Below are positions 49,863 to 61,510 of a DNA stretch of 64,000 bases, piece by piece. The notes below the pieces were generated by a model. The model made no database searches, had not been told where the DNA came from, and worked only from the letters and a program-made list of their open reading frames with translations. Every line of letters starts with the position of its first letter. The stretch's first letter is position 1. The DNA comes from Porphyra umbilicalis (lineage: Eukaryota; Rhodophyta; Bangiophyceae; Bangiales; Bangiaceae). Where the stretch lies: assembly GCA_002049455.2 (NCBI GenBank), contig KV918763.1:434001-498000 (forward strand), read 5' to 3'. The translations under genes were made by a program, and so were the position numbers.

Positions 49863-51669
49863 GCTTGCGACCCCTAGGCCAGAGCGCGACAGAGAGGGGT
49901 TGGGCCCCAACTCGGGCCCGGTGAAGGATGGTGTGGCTCACTGAGGGCCCAGGGCAGAGGGGGTGTGAGTCAGAGGCCCGAAACGAGGCGTGCAGGCACA
50001 ATGAGACTGGGCCAGACGAGGCTGGGAAATCTCGTTCCAGGCCCGGGAACAAGCGGCACGCCGTCGAGAGGCATCTCAGAGGGTGCTGTCCGATCTCACG
50101 AGAGAGGGTGCTCGCCTCGTGTGCCTCAGATTTTGTGTCACGCAATCCGGATTGCATGTTCTGCCTCAGTTTACACTTCGATCGTCTGAGCCCCTTTCAG
50201 GAAGGATCGGAAGCCCCGCCCGACAGCTTGGCTGTCGAGCTCGAGCCAGCCTGTCTAGGTGTGTGATCTTTAAATTGTCCACGAGCAGCGCAGATGGCCA
50301 CCCTGACAGGGATGCGTAATGGGCCCGAGAGACAGTGGTGAATCACGTGAAGGCATATGATGTTGGCATTCCTTGCTGTGCTTGCAGCGCCTCCGTAGAC
50401 AGTGGCTCCACGCGGAAAACAGAGATCACTTTACGTGGGCCGACCGAGCAGGGGCAGCCACACGTGTAAGGCGTCTGTCAACTGTGCGGAGATACCTGTG
50501 TGCAGGTCGTGGCCTGCCGCCATGCGGCGCCTCGCCAATCCCGTCGGGCCCGCTGTGTCAGTGAAAATCAGAGTGGCACAGGAGCCTATGGCCTCACCAA
50601 GAGCCCATCCGGTGCCACCAAAAAAGGCCGTGGCCACGCCTCACGCTTCCCTCAACGCACGGGTCGAAATCGGACGCAGTGGCGCCCAAACGCCCAGCTG
50701 TCGACGCACTCGTTTATCCCTGCGGCCAATCAGAACCGCCGCTGACAGCCATGTACGTACGGACCGCCAACCATACCGGGCCACCCGCAGCCACGCGGCC
50801 GGGCAACCTGCTGCCACACGCGTACGTGTCTCCATCGCTCATAATCCCGAGGCTGGGCATCCAGATCCCGCGACGCGCCATTTTGCGTGGCATGATTAAT
50901 CGGCGTTTTTATTGGACAGCTGTGCCCGATGATGGAAGGAGAGATCCACGAAACGGAAGGAGTGCGAAACGGTGGCACTGATGCCTCCCGCTGAAAACCC
51001 TGAAAATTCTCAATGCGATGATGCACCAGGCGAGAGACACGCTCGTGCAGGTGGGTGCCTCACAAGCCACGCGTCTGACTCAGTCTCCGCCATATCTCGA
51101 GCACTAGTCCTGCGCCAAGGAGCAACTGTCTCCCTGAGAGCCGATGAGCAAAAAGAGCCTGCCATCAAGCCACTGCAAAAAAAAAAGAGATGGCGCTCTC
51201 GGGCCAAGTGGAGGTCTCGCATGCTCCTCGCGACATTGTCCCGACCCGACGCCTCCATTGCATGTGAAGAAGATGCCACGCGCGCGCGACTGTTTTTGAG
51301 GCAAAGCCACAACACATGGAAAACGAACGCATTATTCCCACGCCCTCATGACAGAGAGAACTATCATGTGACGGCGCCAGCATCACCGCGGCCGCCACGT
51401 ACGAGCGGCCGGGCCAACCTCTTCAGGGCGGCCGCGTCGTACAGGCGGCCGCCCAACACTCCCCATTGCGGCCAAGTCATACAAACGGTGCCGCGCTACC
51501 CTCCCCGCTGCTCACCAAGTTCATAGACGGACCCCTCAAAGTCACCCCGAGTCACTCTTTCGTCACATGCTCCCTAGGAATTCGCCCACTCAGAATCGTC
51601 GTGCTCAGCATACCCGTACCCGAGAACCCCGGCCTTGGCAGCTGCGGACGCCATCCCGGCGGTCGCGCT
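49863..51669. other. Intergenic, no supported gene
   Basis: Rich in GCGGCCGC (NotI-like) motifs near 51390-51450. Short frames only; nothing recognised. Confidence 0.4.
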
Positions 51670-52806
51670 CTAACCCGGCTCGGCCTTGGCCTTGACCTGT
51701 TCCGCCTTGGTCTTGACCTGCTTGGCCAGCGGATTGGCCAAAATCACTTTGACGATGACGACGTCGTCAGCGCCGTCGTCTTCAACATGGGCCACCAAGG
51801 CCTTGGCCTTCCCCTTCCCCTTGCGTGACGCGCGCTCGGAGGCTGGACCGGCCTTGCCCGTTTCCATCCCCGCCACCCAAACAGAGGCCGCCAAAGAGGC
51901 CGCCGCGGCCTCTCCCTTGACCAAGTCAGGCGCTCGGGTTGACGACGCGCCGGCCTTGGAATGACCCTTCCCCTGCACGGTGGCATTCCCCTGCACGGTG
52001 GCATTCGAGCGGATCGCGCGGATGGCCGCCGACGCGGCAGCCATTGCCGCGTCGGCCGCCAACACCTCCTCCTTACCCACGCCGGTGTAGCCTTCGCGGA
52101 TGGCCGTGCAATTCACGTAGGCCATGCCATGTGGCCCCGCGTCGTCAACCGCCTTCTGGGCCTCGACGCACTTGCGCCTCTCGGCCCAGTAGAGCTTGAT
52201 GGCCGTCCACTGGCGCATCTTGGCCGCGAACAAGCGCTCGGCCAAAAGGAAGGCGACGGCGCGCTGCTCAATAGTAGCGCCATGCAGCGCCGCCCGCTGC
52301 TGCCTTGTCGTCCACTGCAGGCCCAGAGTCTCAACGGCCGCGAGAACACGCTTAAAATCACCGGCCAGGAGCTTGTAGGTGGCCGTGAGCTGCTCCACAG
52401 TGGGAGTGGCCGACAGCAGCGCCGCATCCTTGGCCGACTGAACGGCCACGTCTCTCTCAGAGCCAACGTTGGAAACACCGTCAATGTGCATCGCGGCAGC
52501 GTTGGCGTGCCCTTGGTCCTTTATCTCTCGGCGCTTGGCGACCTTGAAGACCTGGCCAGCTGTGGCCGGATGCTCTTCGGCCTTGCGCTTGCAGCGGTAG
52601 GCACCGGCCTCGTCCGAGGCCGCACCTCCCGCCTTGGCCGTCTTGTACATCACCGGGGTATCGACCGCGCCCGTCCCGGCGTTTCTGGTGCCACCGGCCT
52701 TGTCAAAGGCCGCCAACGACTCAAAGTCCTTGTGGATGACAGTGATGATCTTCTTGGCCGCGTTCTGGCCACTCATGGTAGCCTCGGCCATGTCTTGCTC
52801 GTACAT
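51670..52806 (-). CDS. Hypothetical protein, Ala/Lys-rich, about 379 aa
   Basis: Start chosen at ATG 52804-52806 (MYEQDMAEATMSGQNAAKKI) because the open frame further upstream is atypical; ends at TAA-side stop 51670-51672. The sequence is uninterrupted and reads as real protein: helical segments (VEQLTATYKLLAGDFKRVLA, AVETLGLQWTTRQQRAALHG, AKMRQWTAIKLYWAERRKCV), a putative nuclear signal CKRKAEE, a short duplicated NATVQG-NATVQG, and a Lys/Ala-rich C-terminus (RKGKGKAKALVAHVEDDGAD). No domain recognised. It could be a host gene or the ORF1 of another mobile element; it is the longest unbroken non-copia frame that I accept. Confidence 0.5.
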   Translation of the reverse strand: MYEQDMAEATMSGQNAAKKIITVIHKDFESLAAFDKAGGTRNAGTGAVDTPVMYKTAKAGGAASDEAGAYRCKRKAEEHPATAGQVFKVAKRREIKDQGHANAAAMHIDGVSNVGSERDVAVQSAKDAALLSATPTVEQLTATYKLLAGDFKRVLAAVETLGLQWTTRQQRAALHGATIEQRAVAFLLAERLFAAKMRQWTAIKLYWAERRKCVEAQKAVDDAGPHGMAYVNCTAIREGYTGVGKEEVLAADAAMAAASAAIRAIRSNATVQGNATVQGKGHSKAGASSTRAPDLVKGEAAAASLAASVWVAGMETGKAGPASERASRKGKGKAKALVAHVEDDGADDVVIVKVILANPLAKQVKTKAEQVKAKAEPG

Positions 52807-52989
52807 GTCGAGCGAGCCCTGCGCGCAGCACGGCTGAGCCAGGAGTCCGTGGGTGTATGACGCAGACGGCTTGGCCCAGAGAGTGGCCAACGTCGCAGTG
52901 AAGAGGCCTGAAGCGACGGCCTGCGCGCAAAGGGAGCAGCGACGGTGACAGTCGTGATGGCCTGGTCGAGTGAGGCCTCGTGCGTGCAC

Positions 52990-55337
52990 GACGTGAGATG
53001 CACAGAGATATGTAGGGAGGTGTGTGCGTGCGTGTTGGAGGTGAGCGGTGGGCGGGTGGGTGCCGTGAAGGAAGGCGAGAGAGGCGTGGGTGGGTAGACA
53101 CGGAACGGTGGTGAGCGCCGTTGTGGAAACTGGTGAGCGCGCCGGTAGGAAGGCACGGGAAACGGTCGTCTCCGCTGGCTGACCCGTTTTTGAGCGCCCC
53201 CTCCGTGGCCTGTGACCGCCCTACCCAGAAAGCACCGTGGGCCTTCCACACGACCCGTGCGGGCTTCCAAAGTACAGCGGCTGCGCGGACGGGCCACTAG
53301 GCTCCACAGCTTTTATGGCTGTCAGCTTTCTACGATTCTCGGAAGCGTGTTGTGATTGCGCTTTTTCCGTCGCACCCCTGCAGGCTCCACCGACACCCGG
53401 AAGGAAGTCGTGATTGCCTGTTCCCCGCCCCCCTGCCTGCCGGCACCCTGGAGGACAGCGCCTGCGCGAATGCGAATGGACCTCTTGAGAACACTGCTTG
53501 CGCCAATGCGATACGAGGCTCCACAGCCACGGCTCCCGCCAGGCTGCGACGATCCTTGTTCTGGATTTGCTCTAGGCCTGCAAACATGTCTAAAAAGGGA
53601 GGGTCATCTCGGACGCACGTACAATGTTATCAGTGGTCAGCTTTTCCGGGCATCGTGAGGTGTTGTCTAGACGTGTCAAAAACCACTGTAGGGCTGCGAA
53701 GAGGAGCTCTTCGACTGTTTTTCTGCGGCTCGCGCCTTGATGGCTGGGCCTGCCAACAAAAAAGCTGCGCCACATCAGACTAGAGGGCGCAAAACAAGAA
53801 CCACCCACCGACAGTGCTTCTACGGCTCGTACGTTGCCGCGTAGGCGGAATGGGAACGTATCAGGGCCAGCCGTCGTCCGAAGGCCCCCAAGTGTGACAG
53901 GCGGCGGATATCGCCGCGTCTCGTGCGCTTCTGTCAGCGTCTCTCGGCAACGTAGCTCGGCCGACCGCAGCCTGCTGTTGCCGGAAAAGGGTACGGAAAC
54001 GAGATCTCCACGACTCGTGCTCAGTTGCTGGATCCGTGAAGCATCGTAGCCAGGTCACCTGTCTTTTGGAAGTGTCGGCGTGAGTTTCTGACATAATCTG
54101 GCGACCTCATATTGCGTCTGCTACCTGTCTGCTGCCTGTGAGACACGTGGTGACCTGAAACGACGTCTCAAATGGCGGGACGATCGGTTCATAGCAGACG
54201 ATTTCTGGGCAAGTGGCCCTCTGCTCGGAGACGCTTGCCTCGAATTCAACTCTGATCGCCAGCATATTCCATGCCAATTGCACTACTCACACCTGGCACC
54301 TCGAGCGTCCCACAGAAGGCATCTGAGCCTGCCTCTTGTGGAACCGCAGAGCCAACAGTGAGGGTTCGGATTTCCACAAATGTTCATCTTGATTTCAAGG
54401 CGTAGCCCCCTGTTATTCAATAAATACACCTCACCTGCGCACCTGTGTTGACATCAGGGTCGGACGAGGTTCGACACCCAATCATTTCTCTGCACGTTCG
54501 TGTACGTGGCGCTCTTAAATCTGATGGGATGTGGACTCGATACGGATTGTTGGGTGTGCTCTTACCGCAGGTGCGGTGTGCGTTTTTGACGCCGCCCCCC
54601 CCCCGCGGCGCGGCCGTTGCCACGCAGCGACGCCCGGAGGAGACACGTTGTGCTGCCTCAAGGACTCGATCGTAGATGATAGCCTGGACTAGTCCCGATT
54701 TATCAATGATTGGGTCTCCTTCACGCGCAGTAAATTCGTTCTCAGCTCAGTGGCAATCTCGTCCCCTATCGTCCTAACACAGAACGTCCCGAACTCGCAA
54801 TCCCCCGGTTCAATGCGTATCAGAAACACTCGCACCAGACACTCAAGCGCATGAGCGATATGTCAGATTCCACGATGGGCAGTGGTCTGAACGGAGAGAG
54901 TGTCAAAAGGTTTTTGTTCACACTGTTGACGAAATAAGCAGACATTTTGTTTGCGGAAGAGGCAGTCAGACTATTAGTTGAGCAAGTCCTCACATTTTTT
55001 TCGAATGACAGTCCCAGAGATGATCTGTGGGTCAGGATGACACTGCTTCTGGAACGATCCCAGAGTCAGTCCCGAAGATGATCCGTTGAACAAGTCCAGA
55101 ACTGTAGTGATGACCTGCCGAATCACAGTGGACACTCGAGAATCAGGCAATCTGAAATGTAGGATTTTGGCTGATCCACGGAACTGTTGTGCACATGATC
55201 TTCCGAATCATGCTGAGGCCATCTCACAGGAGCTTTGCATGGCTATCTCAAAACATTCTTTCGCGTCTACTCGTTATAGATTTACAAGCCGGCAAATTTA
55301 GAACTATCCCGGCGATGAAATACCGACCCGCAGTGTA
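52990..55337. other. Intergenic, no supported gene
   Basis: No domains, TIR pairs or tandem arrays recognised. AT content rises after 54000. Confidence 0.4.
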
Positions 55338-58045
55338 CATTGCATTCTCGTTATAACGAACACGGATACAAGAGACTTATGCGAAACAAAACCAAAGTTG
55401 GCGTAGATCATATGCGCGCTGGGTAATGAATTGAGGCGCCAGATGCTGTTCAAAAGTGTGAATGTACGATTCGTGCCACTGTCAGCCATGGCGTCAACCT
55501 CGCGCACGGCGTAATGGGGGCCCTTGGCGGTGGCCAATGACGGGCCGCGACGGTGTGGTGGGAGCGCGCGCGGCGTCTGATTGGCTGGTTTGCGCGCCGC
55601 CGGTGGTGGGCCGGGCGGCGCCACGTTGCGGTTGTTGTCTGATTTGACGGGCCGACCCGCTTGGGGAGGACTCGTCGTCGTCTTGATGTTTGACCCGGCG
55701 CCTACGCAGGGGCGCCGGAGGGCCCCGGTAACCCCTAGGGCGCTGGGTCTTTGCTTTGTTGCTGGCACCCGGGGGGTGTGGACGCGTGCCCCCCGGTTGT
55801 CAGCCTGTTGGGTGCCTGTCGAAGGCCCCCTCCCCTCTCTGGGGACGCCCACGAGCGGGGGGGTGGGGCCTGTGCAGACACCGTTTGAGGGTACAAAAGC
55901 AGTAGCCGGCACCGGCTAGCGGGCGGTGGCGCAGCCTCCGGTACAGTCAATATCCGCTTATGTATCACCCTTGCGCACTTTTGTGTCAGCGTCTTCACTC
56001 TCTCTGTGACAGATACGTTGTCTATTCCACATTTTTTAACCAATGAGCTGCCTTCAGGGATCGTCAGGGCCGCTTGCAGCCTTCTCGTGCGCCCTCGTTC
56101 GAGGGTATCTCCCAGTTATATGTCACCCTGATATATAACTGGAGCGTATATAACCGGATATTGACTGTACGACGCAGCGTTTCTATGAGCACCACCTCTG
56201 GTCGGGGTGTGGCTGGTGGAAGTGCTGCGTCACCGCTTTTGCTCTCGAGTTTTCGTGCCTTTAGTGCTCCCCGATTTTATCCACAAAAGCCATGGCTTCT
56301 GGAGCGGACCGCCTCTGGCAGTTCCAAATTTGGTGGTGCGGGGCCTGGTGCACGCCTAGTTCAGGTGACTCTTACGGGTCTGAGCATTACACACGACAGA
56401 GCTGCAACGAGCTAAAATTCCACTGGTCGAGGGCGATTTGGGACGCGTCCCAATTTTATAGGCCTTCAATGCCCCTGTGAGAGGGGTGGCTGACCGGAGA
56501 GGATGAGCAATGGATCGAGCCGTGATCCGCCGGATCACGTGTTGCCCGCGTTTTTTTGCCCGCTCGTTTCCGCGCCGGTCGCCTGCAGGCGTTACAGAGG
56601 CCCTCGAGCCCATACGATCGCCGACTGGTTGTCTTCCTGCTGTGGAGGGGTGCAATATGGCGGACAACGATGGAGACCGGATGTATGTGCGACCGGTTTG
56701 TGAGTAGCAGCCCGCAGCGGAGCGGGGGAAGGGGGGCGGAGCGGCTGGGTCCTGCAGACTGCAACAGAGACACTCACATTTTCCGCGTACTATCAACGTA
56801 CCCCCCCCCCCTTTTTTCTGGTTATTGTGAATGGGAAACAGGGCAACCACAGTACACGTCGTGCAGTCCTTTGGAGGCACGATATGGGCGTACCTTTGCG
56901 TCGACTGCGCGCGCCTTCTCCTGAAACCTACCAGCGGTTCTGATATCCTCAGCATAAAGGCGTCGAGACGCACGCATCGAGCTAAAGAAACCCACCAACG
57001 GACCAACACAGCAGGAGTTATGCCCTGCCTTGCACCCATGCGGCCTACCAAGATCGCACCAGGGGAGGGAGGGGGGGGCGTTATCACCGACCGTCGGTGT
57101 TTCGGGACCTCCCCCTATCCCACCCCAGGTAAAGCATGTGCGGTGAGCACGAATATGGCCTCAGAAAGTGTCTTCCATAGGTTTCCCCTCTTTGCCGACC
57201 ACATATGTGGCGGCTGATTTTGGAATCCACGATCTATGGGGCTGTCAACATTTCTGACCTATTCAGACCTCAACAATCGTCTCGTCACGAACTCTCGAAC
57301 GCCGCCTTCGCCATCTGCACTGAATCAAATCCCAGAGCAGGGAGGTAATTTTCTCGAAGCCCAGCGTATGAAGCTCAAGAGGAGCTCACATGGTCCAGTA
57401 GGGGACGAGCTACGCCGGAGCGCCAGGCACTCATTGGTGTGAGCCCGATTCCGTTGTGCCAACCTTCAACGCGACCTATTCAAGATTCGCGCATCGACCG
57501 AAAGCGATTCGCTCGCCAACGTCCCGTGCTGGTCCTTGAGCGCTGGTGGGATTGGCCACGTCGCGATCTCGCGAAATAAGTACGCTTCCTTTCAACAGAC
57601 GATAGAAAATAACTGACATGAAGGCAGTTGCCCAATGAGAAGTTGCATTTGGATGTAGGAGCCAACCATGTGCAGCAAAGCCTTCAAAAACCCGTAAGAG
57701 CGGATACACTGGGCCTTAACTAGGCGTGGGTGGTGTGGGACAGTTCGGCTCCATATCAGACAATGTGAGGACGGAGTGAGCCGACCGGTAACGGTCTCAG
57801 GACTCTGACCGAGAAAAGCCGCTGGGGCAGTGGGGGACGTTGCCAGATAATTAATTATGATCGTGACAACGCCCTTCACGGTCCAATCGCGCGCGACAAG
57901 ACTGAAAGGAAGCCTCGAAAGCCGAGCCGCCGCAGCATAGTTCGAAGGCTTCAAATCTCTTCAGCGAATCGGATACAAGCGACATTAAACTTCAATTTGG
58001 AAGATTTATGTGAATCAGGGTGGACGTTATAACGAGAATGCACTG
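55338..58045. mobile_element. 2.7-kb pogo/Tc1-mariner-like TIR element, non-autonomous
   Basis: Ends CATTGCATTCTCGTTATAAC (left) and CAGTGCATTCTCGTTATAAC (right, opposite strand), 20 of 21 bases matching, flanked by TA at 55336-55337 and 58046-58047. CAGTG...CTCGTTATAACG with TA duplication is characteristic of pogo-type Tc1/mariner elements. I found no DDE transposase; open frames inside look non-coding. AT-rich TATATAAC motifs lie near 56130-56155. Confidence 0.75.
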
Positions 58046-58082
58046 TATCTGGTCCCTGCCCTGGGGGACCAACTTGTAACTA

Positions 58083-60619
58083 TTGCAGGATGCCCAATTT
58101 TGGCCGATCCGAACAGGAACACGAACACAAGGAGTACTCTCACTTTCAAATATAATTTGCACACTTTCACGTAAGTCGTCATTTTCTCTTCAATTTTTTT
58201 GTTGTCCGGCCAAACGCAGGTGAGTTTTTGACGCAGGGCGGTGCACCATCATCGCCGACGACGACGGCCTCACGACGACGCCCCCCCCGCCCCACGACGA
58301 CGCCCCCCCCGCCCCACGACGACGCCCCCCCCGCCCCACGATGATGCCCCCCCCGCCCCCGACGACGCCCTCCTCGCGCACGACGACGCCCCTCCCGCGC
58401 ACGACGACGCCCCCGCCGCCCTGGAAAACGCCCCCCCCACTCAAGAGGACGCCCTCTCGCCCACGACGACGCTCACGACGAAACCCCGCTCGCCCACGAC
58501 AACGCCCACGACGATGCCCCACCCGCCTACGACGACGCCCTACCCGCCCACGAGGACGGCTCCCCCTCCCACGACGACGTCCACGACGACGCCCCCCCAG
58601 CCCCCGATGCCGCTCACGACGACTCTCCTTCCGCCCGCGACGACGCCCCACCCACGACGACCCCCCCCCGCCCGTGATGACGGCCCTCTCACCCGCGACG
58701 ACGCCCCACCCGCCCACGACGACGCCCACGACGACGCCCTACCTGCCCACAACGACGCTCACGACGACGCCCAACTCGCCCGCAAGCATGCCCACGACGT
58801 CGCCCCACCAGCCCACGACGACGCCCGCACTGCCTCCGACGACCCCCCTGCCATGACGACCCCCCGCCCCGGCCTGGACGACGGCCTCCTCGCCCGCGAC
58901 GACGCCTCACCCGCCCATGACGACGCCCCGCTCACCCTCAACTTCCACGACGACGCCCTACTCGCCTACGACGACACCCTACCCGCCCACGATGACGGCC
59001 GCCCCTCCCACGACGACGCACACGACGACGCCCCCCCCGCTCACGATGACGCGCGCGACGGCACCCCCCCCGCCCACGACGACGCCCACGACGACGCTCG
59101 CGACGACTGCAAACACGCCCACGAGGACTCCCACGACGACGCCCCACCCGCTCACGATGACGCCTCCCCTGCCTACTTTGACCCCCCTTCCGCCCACGAC
59201 GACGCCCACGACGACCCCCGGCCTGCCCACGATGACACCCACGACGACACCCCCCCGCCCACGACGACGCCCTACACTCCCTCAACGACGGACCCCCTCC
59301 CACGACGACGCCCGCAACGACGCCCCCCCAGCCAACGACGATGCCCGTCCCGCCCACGACGACGCTAACGACGATGCCCCTCGCGCCGACGACGCTGCCC
59401 CTCCCGCCCACGACAATGTCCCTCCCGCCCAAGACAATGCCCCTCCCGCCCTCGACGACGCGCTCGACGACGCCCGCGACGACCCTCCTCCCGCCCACGA
59501 CGACGCCCCCCCCACCCACGATGACGCCCGCAACGACGTCCCTTCCGCCCAAGACGACGCCCGCCCCACGACGCCCCCCCCCCCACAACGACGCCCCCCC
59601 CGCCCTCGACGACGGCCCCCTCGCCCGCAACGACGCCCCACCCGCCCACGACGACCCCCCCCCCCCCACGACGACGCCGCTTCCCCCGACGACGACCCCC
59701 CCCCCCTTTTACTCTTGCTCTGTCCGCGATGTGCCGTGGACAAAGTTGTCAGTGACCGTTGATGCGGCGGAGCGGGTGTGGGCCAATGTCGACCGGTCGG
59801 CAGCGGCGCTCGCCGAAGCTCGTCCGTGCTCCATCAGCAACGTAGGCATATTTTCCGCATAGAGAACGTGTTCCCCTGCCCACAAGACGGTCTTCAAAGA
59901 AAAAAAAAAATCCTGGTCAGCCCCAATGGCGACCCAACACAGCACTCAGTGAGGGTATGTAATCTGCGCTCTTCTTCATGGTTGCATGACAATGAGGAAA
60001 GAAGCAAGGGAAGGTGTTGCAGAGTGGGGCCGTGGGGGGGGGGAAGCGGGTGGCGGCAATGGGAAAGATGGGGTGGCAAAACGTCTCTTGAGAGGCACCA
60101 GAACACAGCTGGGATCGATCGCATATGTGCCCCTCCGCCGATTGTCGAAGCCAGGACACACCAGAGACGCGCCCCGTTTCCCAGCGCTTCCCGGAGTTTG
60201 CGACCAGTTTCCTTGCGTCTCAGCCTGGACCCGGACAAGACTCGGTCACATTTCTGTGGACTGCGTCCGTATCGGCCCCTTTGGCCCCAGATGCCCTGTG
60301 ATGCGGATTATGACTCCCAGCGTGCAAGACAATTATGTCTGAGCACGCTCCCATTGAGAACTACGAGGGGGACAGAGGACTGGATTACCATGCGCCGGGC
60401 TGCAAACAGGACAGCTGTTGGAATGACATGCGCGCAAGGTGTCAAAGGTTTGAAAACCCTCCGTCATGATGCGTCAACGGCCGATTTTAGGTCTTTAACA
60501 CGAGGTCTCATAGGTCACTGAAAGATCGGCATGACAAATATTCATTAAGTTATGAACTGTATAATTGTTCGATGCACTTGTGTTCCTGTTCGGATCGGCC
60601 AAAATTGGGCATACTGCAA
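58083..60619. mobile_element. 2.5-kb TA-flanked TIR element carrying C-rich repeats
   Basis: Ends TTGCAGGATGCCCAATTTTG (left) and TTGCAGTATGCCCAATTTTG (right, opposite strand) with inner GCCGATCCGAACAGGAACAC conserved on both sides, about 41 bp of TIR. TA at 58081-58082 and 60620-60621. More than half of the interior is the repeat at 58240-59715. No transposase. It lies 37 bp from the preceding element. Confidence 0.8.
58240..59715. repeat. C-rich degenerate minisatellite, unit about CCCGCCCACGACGACGC
   Basis: About 1.5 kb of variants of (C)n-GCCCACGACGACG with strong strand bias: the plus strand has C runs and almost no G outside GAC/GCG. All six frames are largely open, giving long His/Asp/Pro/Thr or Arg/Gly frames that are repeat artefacts. 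The minus strand can form G-quadruplexes. Confidence 0.9.
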
Positions 60620-60661
60620 TATTTATATTGCTGCTTCAGTTGCGCTGGCTTCCATCACATC

Positions 60662-61244
60662 TAGGGTTGTTATGTGAGCCCCTATTTTGGGGGCGCTGTG
60701 CGTATTAGCGCCCTATGAGTGCCTTAACAGCGCCTACCAGCGCCCCCAGCGCCCTAAGCGCCCCCGGTAGCCCCCCATCAAATACAGCTGTAGCCCACCA
60801 TGCTTTTCCAGATCGAGTAGTCGATTTCTTGTGAATAACCAGATTCAAGGAGACTTGACCTCATCTGGTCTTTCCGAAGCAGCCGACGGAGCGAGTCAAG
60901 AGGGGGGCGTATCCGCGGTGGGGATACTGTAACAGGTCATCTGGGCGGGGGGGTGCAGTTTGACCACGCCTTGCAACAACGCCTCGACAGCGTTGTTGCA
61001 AGGCGTGGTCAAACTGCACCCCCCCCCCCAGATTAATTGTTTTGCAATGCTCGATTCTAAGGAGCCCTGCGAAGGCAGCATTCCGGATCGAGGCCAGCTA
61101 CAGGTCAATCCTAAAACTATTAACTAGCGCCCTAATAGCGCCCAGCAGGTGGGGGGCGCTGGGCGTAAAAGCGCCCAAATCGCGCCCTATTAGCGCCCTA
61201 TCTGCGCCCCTTATGAGCGCCCCAAGGCTCACATAACAACCCTA
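60662..61244. mobile_element. hAT-type MITE, 583 bp, with central hairpin
   Basis: Perfect TIR TAGGGTTGTTATGTGAGCC at both ends; ATCACATC at 60654-60661 and 61245-61252 is an exact 8-bp duplication. Subterminal regions carry many AGCGCCC/GGGCGCT motifs, as hAT transposase-binding regions often do. No coding capacity. Different family from the CAGGGGTTG MITEs. Confidence 0.88.
60939..61033. repeat. 95-bp inverted repeat (hairpin) inside the MITE
   Basis: Left arm ATCTGGGCGGGGGGGTGCAG then TTTGACCACGCCTTGCAACA ACGC; the right arm mirrors it almost perfectly around the 7-nt loop CTCGACA (60983-60989). About 44 bp per arm, with differences only in the G/C run. RNA from either strand would fold into one long stem. 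Confidence 0.9.
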
Positions 61245-61510
61245 ATCACATCCCATGACGTCTAGCTAGCTAGAGCAGCACCTCTCCCCGAAACGATGAC
61301 ATAAGTCTTGATTCTAACTCTTTACCGGTGACACTACACCGTGGCAGCACCCTGTCCTGAAGGCCGGGGAAAACAACGGTCTCTGCTTGAAAATAGCGCC
61401 ACACACACCCAGTTTTGGCCATGTTGACCAGCACAGCCGAAGTCCTCGGCTGAACACCACTCGTTGAGATTGGGGCAGCAACGGCAGCCGATCCAATTCC
61501 CACCGAGTTC

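Noticed and set aside
43540..49900. Terminal inverted repeats of the Harbinger element
   Set aside because: Candidate GGGCCC-rich pairs near 43600 and 49900 matched too poorly and gave no 3-bp duplication.
58241..59862. Long Pro/Thr/His/Asp and Gly/Arg open frames on both strands
   Set aside because: They arise from the C-rich tandem repeat, which lacks stops in nearly all frames. No domain and no start context.
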